DNA of 64,000 nucleotides from Bordetella parapertussis (lineage in GTDB: Bacteria > Pseudomonadota > Gammaproteobacteria > Burkholderiales > Burkholderiaceae_C), in contig CAMCTC010000005.1 of NCBI GenBank assembly GCA_945878355.1, forward strand, positions 1 to 64,000, in the 5' to 3' direction. Shown here piece by piece: positions 61,276-64,000 of this stretch (its first letter is position 1; each line of letters opens with the position of its first letter). The notes beneath the pieces were generated by a model, which did no database searches, had not been told where the DNA came from, and was given only the letters and a program-made list of their open reading frames with translations. Position numbers and translations under genes: made by a program.

Positions 61276-62175
61276 ATGGCGGCGATTCCGTCTGACCTGG
61301 TCGGCTCAGCGCCGGCATTGTTCAGTGCCTCTCGTTTGGCCAGCGATGCGACCAACCTCGACACGCTGCGCTACAGCGCCGGCAAGGACCCCAGAGGGGC
61401 GGCACGGGAGACTGCCAAGCAGTTCGAGTCGCTGTTCCTGGGCCAACTGCTCAAGAGCATGCGTGCGGCTACCCCCTCTTCCGGTCTGATGGACAACGCC
61501 GGCACCCAGCTCGGCACCGAAATGCTCGACGCCCAACTTGCAAACAAGATGGCAGGGCGTCCTGGAGGGCTGTCCGAAGTCATCGCCCGCCATCTCGAGC
61601 GCCAGATGGGCGTGACGCCCGGGCCGATTCCGAGCACCAGCCGTGCCAACAACAGTCTGCCGATGGTCAGCGATCCGGCCAGCACGCCCAGGATTCCCGA
61701 CAAGAGCGCGGCCGGCTTTGTGCAGCAGCACAGCGACGCGGCACAAGTCGCCTCGGCGGCCACCGGTATCCCGGCGGCCTTCATGCTGGCCCAGGCAGCG
61801 CTTGAGACAGGTTGGGGCAAGCGGGAGATCATTGGTCGTGACGGCATGGCCAGCCACAACCTGTTTGGCATCAAGGCTGGCGCCAACTGGAACGGCCCGA
61901 CGGTGGAGGTGATGACCACCGAGTTCATCGCCGGTCGGTCGCAGAAGCGGGTGCAGGCCTTTCGCGCCTACGCCAGCGAGGCCGAATCCTTTGCTGACTA
62001 TGCACGGCTGATGAAGGACAGCCCGCGCTATGCGGCGGTCACGGCGGCCGGCAATGATGCCAAGGGCTTTGCCCAGGGCCTGCAGAAAGCCGGTTATGCG
62101 ACCGACCCTGCTTACGCCGACAAGTTGGGCCGAGTGATCAACACCGCGCTACGTCTGCAGCGCGGCATGGCCTGA
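61276..62175 (+). CDS. flgJ: Flagellar rod-capping protein and muramidase FlgJ
   Basis: A 299-residue two-domain protein. N-terminal rod-binding domain (about 40-110; TAKQFESLFLGQLLKSMRAATP is split by SLF), and C-terminal glucosaminidase domain (about 150-299; AAFMLAQAALETGWGKREI contains the catalytic Glu, then HNLFGIKAGANWNG). Opens the peptidoglycan for the rod. Two bases after flgI. Confidence 0.96.
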   Translation: MAAIPSDLVGSAPALFSASRLASDATNLDTLRYSAGKDPRGAARETAKQFESLFLGQLLKSMRAATPSSGLMDNAGTQLGTEMLDAQLANKMAGRPGGLSEVIARHLERQMGVTPGPIPSTSRANNSLPMVSDPASTPRIPDKSAAGFVQQHSDAAQVASAATGIPAAFMLAQAALETGWGKREIIGRDGMASHNLFGIKAGANWNGPTVEVMTTEFIAGRSQKRVQAFRAYASEAESFADYARLMKDSPRYAAVTAAGNDAKGFAQGLQKAGYATDPAYADKLGRVINTALRLQRGMA

Positions 62176-62198
62176 GCTGACCACGGCATCGGGTCACC

Positions 62199-64000
62199 AT
62201 GTCTTCCACGTCGCTGATGAGCCTGGGCAAGCAGGCGGCGTTTGCCGCCTACGCCCAATTGCAGACCACCGGCAACAACATCGCCAACGCCAGCACGCCG
62301 GGCTATTCTCGCCAGTCGGTGCAGCAAGCAGCGGCCGCCGGCATGGCCTACACCGGTTCGGGCTATCTCGGGCGTGGCGTCACCGTGACCGCGGTGACCC
62401 GGGCCTCGAACATGTTTCTCACTAGCCAGGCCGTGGCGGCCACAGCCGCGGCGTCGGCAGATGCCGCGCGCAACGACAAGCTCAAGCAACTGGAACAGGT
62501 GTTCGTCGGCGGCGACGCCGGCCTGGGTGGCAGCGCCACGCAGATCTTCAATGCCTATGCCGATCTGGCCGCAGCGCCGTCCGACCTGTCGGCACGCCAA
62601 GTGGTGCTGGGGCAGCTGGAGGGTTTTGCCTCAGTCGTGCGCGGCGTCAGCTCGCAGATAGCGCAGAGCCAAGCTGGCGTCAACAACGATGTCAGCGCTG
62701 CGGTAGGCACGGTTAACGGTTTGGCCAATCAGCTCGCCAGACTCAACATCAGCATTGCTTCCACCCACCAAGCCAAGCAACAGCCTAACGACTTGCTGGA
62801 CCAGCGCGACCTGCTGATCCAGCAGATCGGCGAGCAGATCGAAGTACACACGCTGATCGGACCCGACCAGAGCGCGAGCGTCTTCGTCGCCAGCGGCCAG
62901 AATTTGGTGCAAGGTGGCTCGTCGCATGCGCTGGTGGCGCAGCCCGACACCGCCGATCCAGCGCGCATCGTGGTCGGTATCCAGGTCGCAAGCCAGGTCA
63001 CGACGCTCGGCGCCCAGGCCATAGGCGGCGGCATGATCGGCGGCTTGCTGGGCTTCCAGGACACCGACCTGGCTGACGCCCGAAGCCGGGTCGGCCAATT
63101 GGTCACCGGATTGGCCAGCGCGGTCAATCAACAGCAGACGCTGGGGCTGGACCTGCAAGGACGACCTGGCACGCCGCTGTTTGCCTTCCCTGACCCGCAG
63201 GTGCAAGCCGATGCCGGCAACGCCAGGGACGGCAGTGGCAGCCTGCCGGCCAAGCCCATCATCAACGTGATGGACGCGTCGGTGCTCAAGGCCAGCGATT
63301 ACCGCTTGTGCTGCGACCCGGCCAATGCCGGCCAGTACCTCGTCACCCGGCTGTCCGACGGCCAGCAGTTCACCGGGGTGGTCGACGGACAGGTCATCGA
63401 CGGTTTCGCGATCAATATCGGTGCCAGCCCGCCGGTGGCTGGCGACACGTTCTTGCTCAAACCGGTCAGCGCATCGGCGTCTGGCCTGACCGCGTTACTG
63501 AAGAACCCGGCCGGTCTGGCTGCAGCAAACCCGGTCACCGGCTCCTCCAATCCGGGCAACACCGGCTCAGCGACGATCACCACCATCGGCATGGTGGCTG
63601 TGTCGGCTGCAGGCTATTCGCCCCTCACGCTGAGTTTCGTTGACGACAGCGGCAGCTACCAGATGCTGGATCTCAACAACAACGTGGTCGCAAGTGGCAG
63701 CTTTGTTGTCGGTCAACCGATCAACCACGACGGCATCGCGATCTCGCTGTCGGGCTGGCCCAGCGTGGGCGACCGTTTCATGATCGCGCCGACGACCTAT
63801 CCGGCGGCAAACAATGGCAACGCGCTGCGCCTGGACGGCATGGCGTCAAGCTCGCTGATCGACGGCCAGACTGTCGGCGATGCCTATGCCAGCGCGATCG
63901 CGCAGCTTGGCATTCGAGCCCAGGGTGCGGCGGCGGCGGCCACCAACAGCAGCATCTTCGCCACCCAGGCCGACGCAGCGCTCAGCGGTGCCGTCGGCGT
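62199..64000 (+). CDS. flgK: Hook-associated protein FlgK, cut at the right edge
   Basis: About 600 codons are visible before the sequence ends. The N-terminus MSSTSLMSLGKQAAFAAYA leads into LQTTGNNIANASTPGYSRQ, the rod/hook/HAP motif, followed by PSDLSARQVVLGQLEGFA and NDLLDQRDLLIQQIGEQI, all FlgK-like. The C-terminal helix with SVNLDEE-type ending lies outside the window. Forms the junction between hook and filament. Starts 23 bases after flgJ. Confidence 0.95.
   Translation, partial: MSSTSLMSLGKQAAFAAYAQLQTTGNNIANASTPGYSRQSVQQAAAAGMAYTGSGYLGRGVTVTAVTRASNMFLTSQAVAATAAASADAARNDKLKQLEQVFVGGDAGLGGSATQIFNAYADLAAAPSDLSARQVVLGQLEGFASVVRGVSSQIAQSQAGVNNDVSAAVGTVNGLANQLARLNISIASTHQAKQQPNDLLDQRDLLIQQIGEQIEVHTLIGPDQSASVFVASGQNLVQGGSSHALVAQPDTADPARIVVGIQVASQVTTLGAQAIGGGMIGGLLGFQDTDLADARSRVGQLVTGLASAVNQQQTLGLDLQGRPGTPLFAFPDPQVQADAGNARDGSGSLPAKPIINVMDASVLKASDYRLCCDPANAGQYLVTRLSDGQQFTGVVDGQVIDGFAINIGASPPVAGDTFLLKPVSASASGLTALLKNPAGLAAANPVTGSSNPGNTGSATITTIGMVAVSAAGYSPLTLSFVDDSGSYQMLDLNNNVVASGSFVVGQPINHDGIAISLSGWPSVGDRFMIAPTTYPAANNGNALRLDGMASSSLIDGQTVGDAYASAIAQLGIRAQGAAAAATNSSIFATQADAALSGAVG

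Noticed and set aside
1..64000. tRNA, rRNA, CRISPR, insertion sequences, phage or integrative elements
   Set aside because: No cloverleaf-like gene, spaced direct-repeat array, transposase, integrase or terminal repeats could be recognised by reading both strands.

Overview
The window looks like a high-GC betaproteobacterial chromosome, most likely Burkholderiales (Comamonadaceae/Rubrivivax-Leptothrix type). This rests on two neisserial-type porins, two Bug/TctC periplasmic binding proteins and the flgN-flgM-flgA / flgBCDEFGHIJK layout. No rRNA, tRNA, CRISPR array, insertion sequence or phage gene was seen. The species cannot be fixed from the sequence alone.

Layout. 1-0.5 kb: a 5'-truncated sarcosine-oxidase-alpha-like gene running off the left edge. 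0.6-6 kb: porin, a Crp-family regulator divergent from a large sulfatase, and a Bug protein. 6-10 kb: glgC, an orphan NarL-type response regulator and a second Crp/Fnr regulator. 10-13.5 kb: an OYE-type flavin oxidoreductase and a fatty-acid desaturase, divergent from a cyclopropane-fatty-acid-synthase-type methyltransferase. 13.6-17.2 kb: frdCAB, a Wolinella-type dihaem quinol:fumarate reductase. 17.4-20.7 kb: Bug protein and menA, divergent from a porin. 20.7-28.5 kb: one leftward operon nfnA-nfnB-korA-korB plus a 738-aa protein with a ferredoxin tail. 28.7 kb: a lone cyclic-nucleotide-binding-domain protein. 29.3-42.6 kb: complete, very tightly packed nuoA-N. 43.2-49.9 kb: an extracellular electron transfer cluster (MtrC/OmcA decahaem lipoprotein, ComEA-like helix-hairpin-helix protein, MtrA/DmsE decahaem cytochrome, MtrB/PioB barrel). 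50.6-53 kb: DUF455 protein, gamma-carbonic anhydrase, Hsp33. 53-64 kb: flagellar rod/hook genes, with flgK cut by the right edge.

How the genes may work together (inference). From 13.5 to 50 kb nearly every gene handles low-potential electrons or the quinone pool: KorAB makes reduced ferredoxin, NfnAB exchanges it with NADH/NADPH, Nuo couples NADH to the quinone pool, MenA points to a naphthoquinone, Frd reduces fumarate, and the Mtr conduit carries electrons across the outer membrane. FNR-like dyads lie upstream of frdC, menA, the second porin, nfnA, nuoA and mtrC, with match quality from 9/10 down to 7/10. The Crp/Fnr protein at 8934-9779 has the E-x-x-S-R recognition helix expected to read such sites. 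An anaerobic electron-transfer island under one regulator is the main hypothesis.

Main limits: gene calls come from reading translations and motifs. No similarity search, structure prediction or expression data were available, and regulatory sites are pattern matches only.
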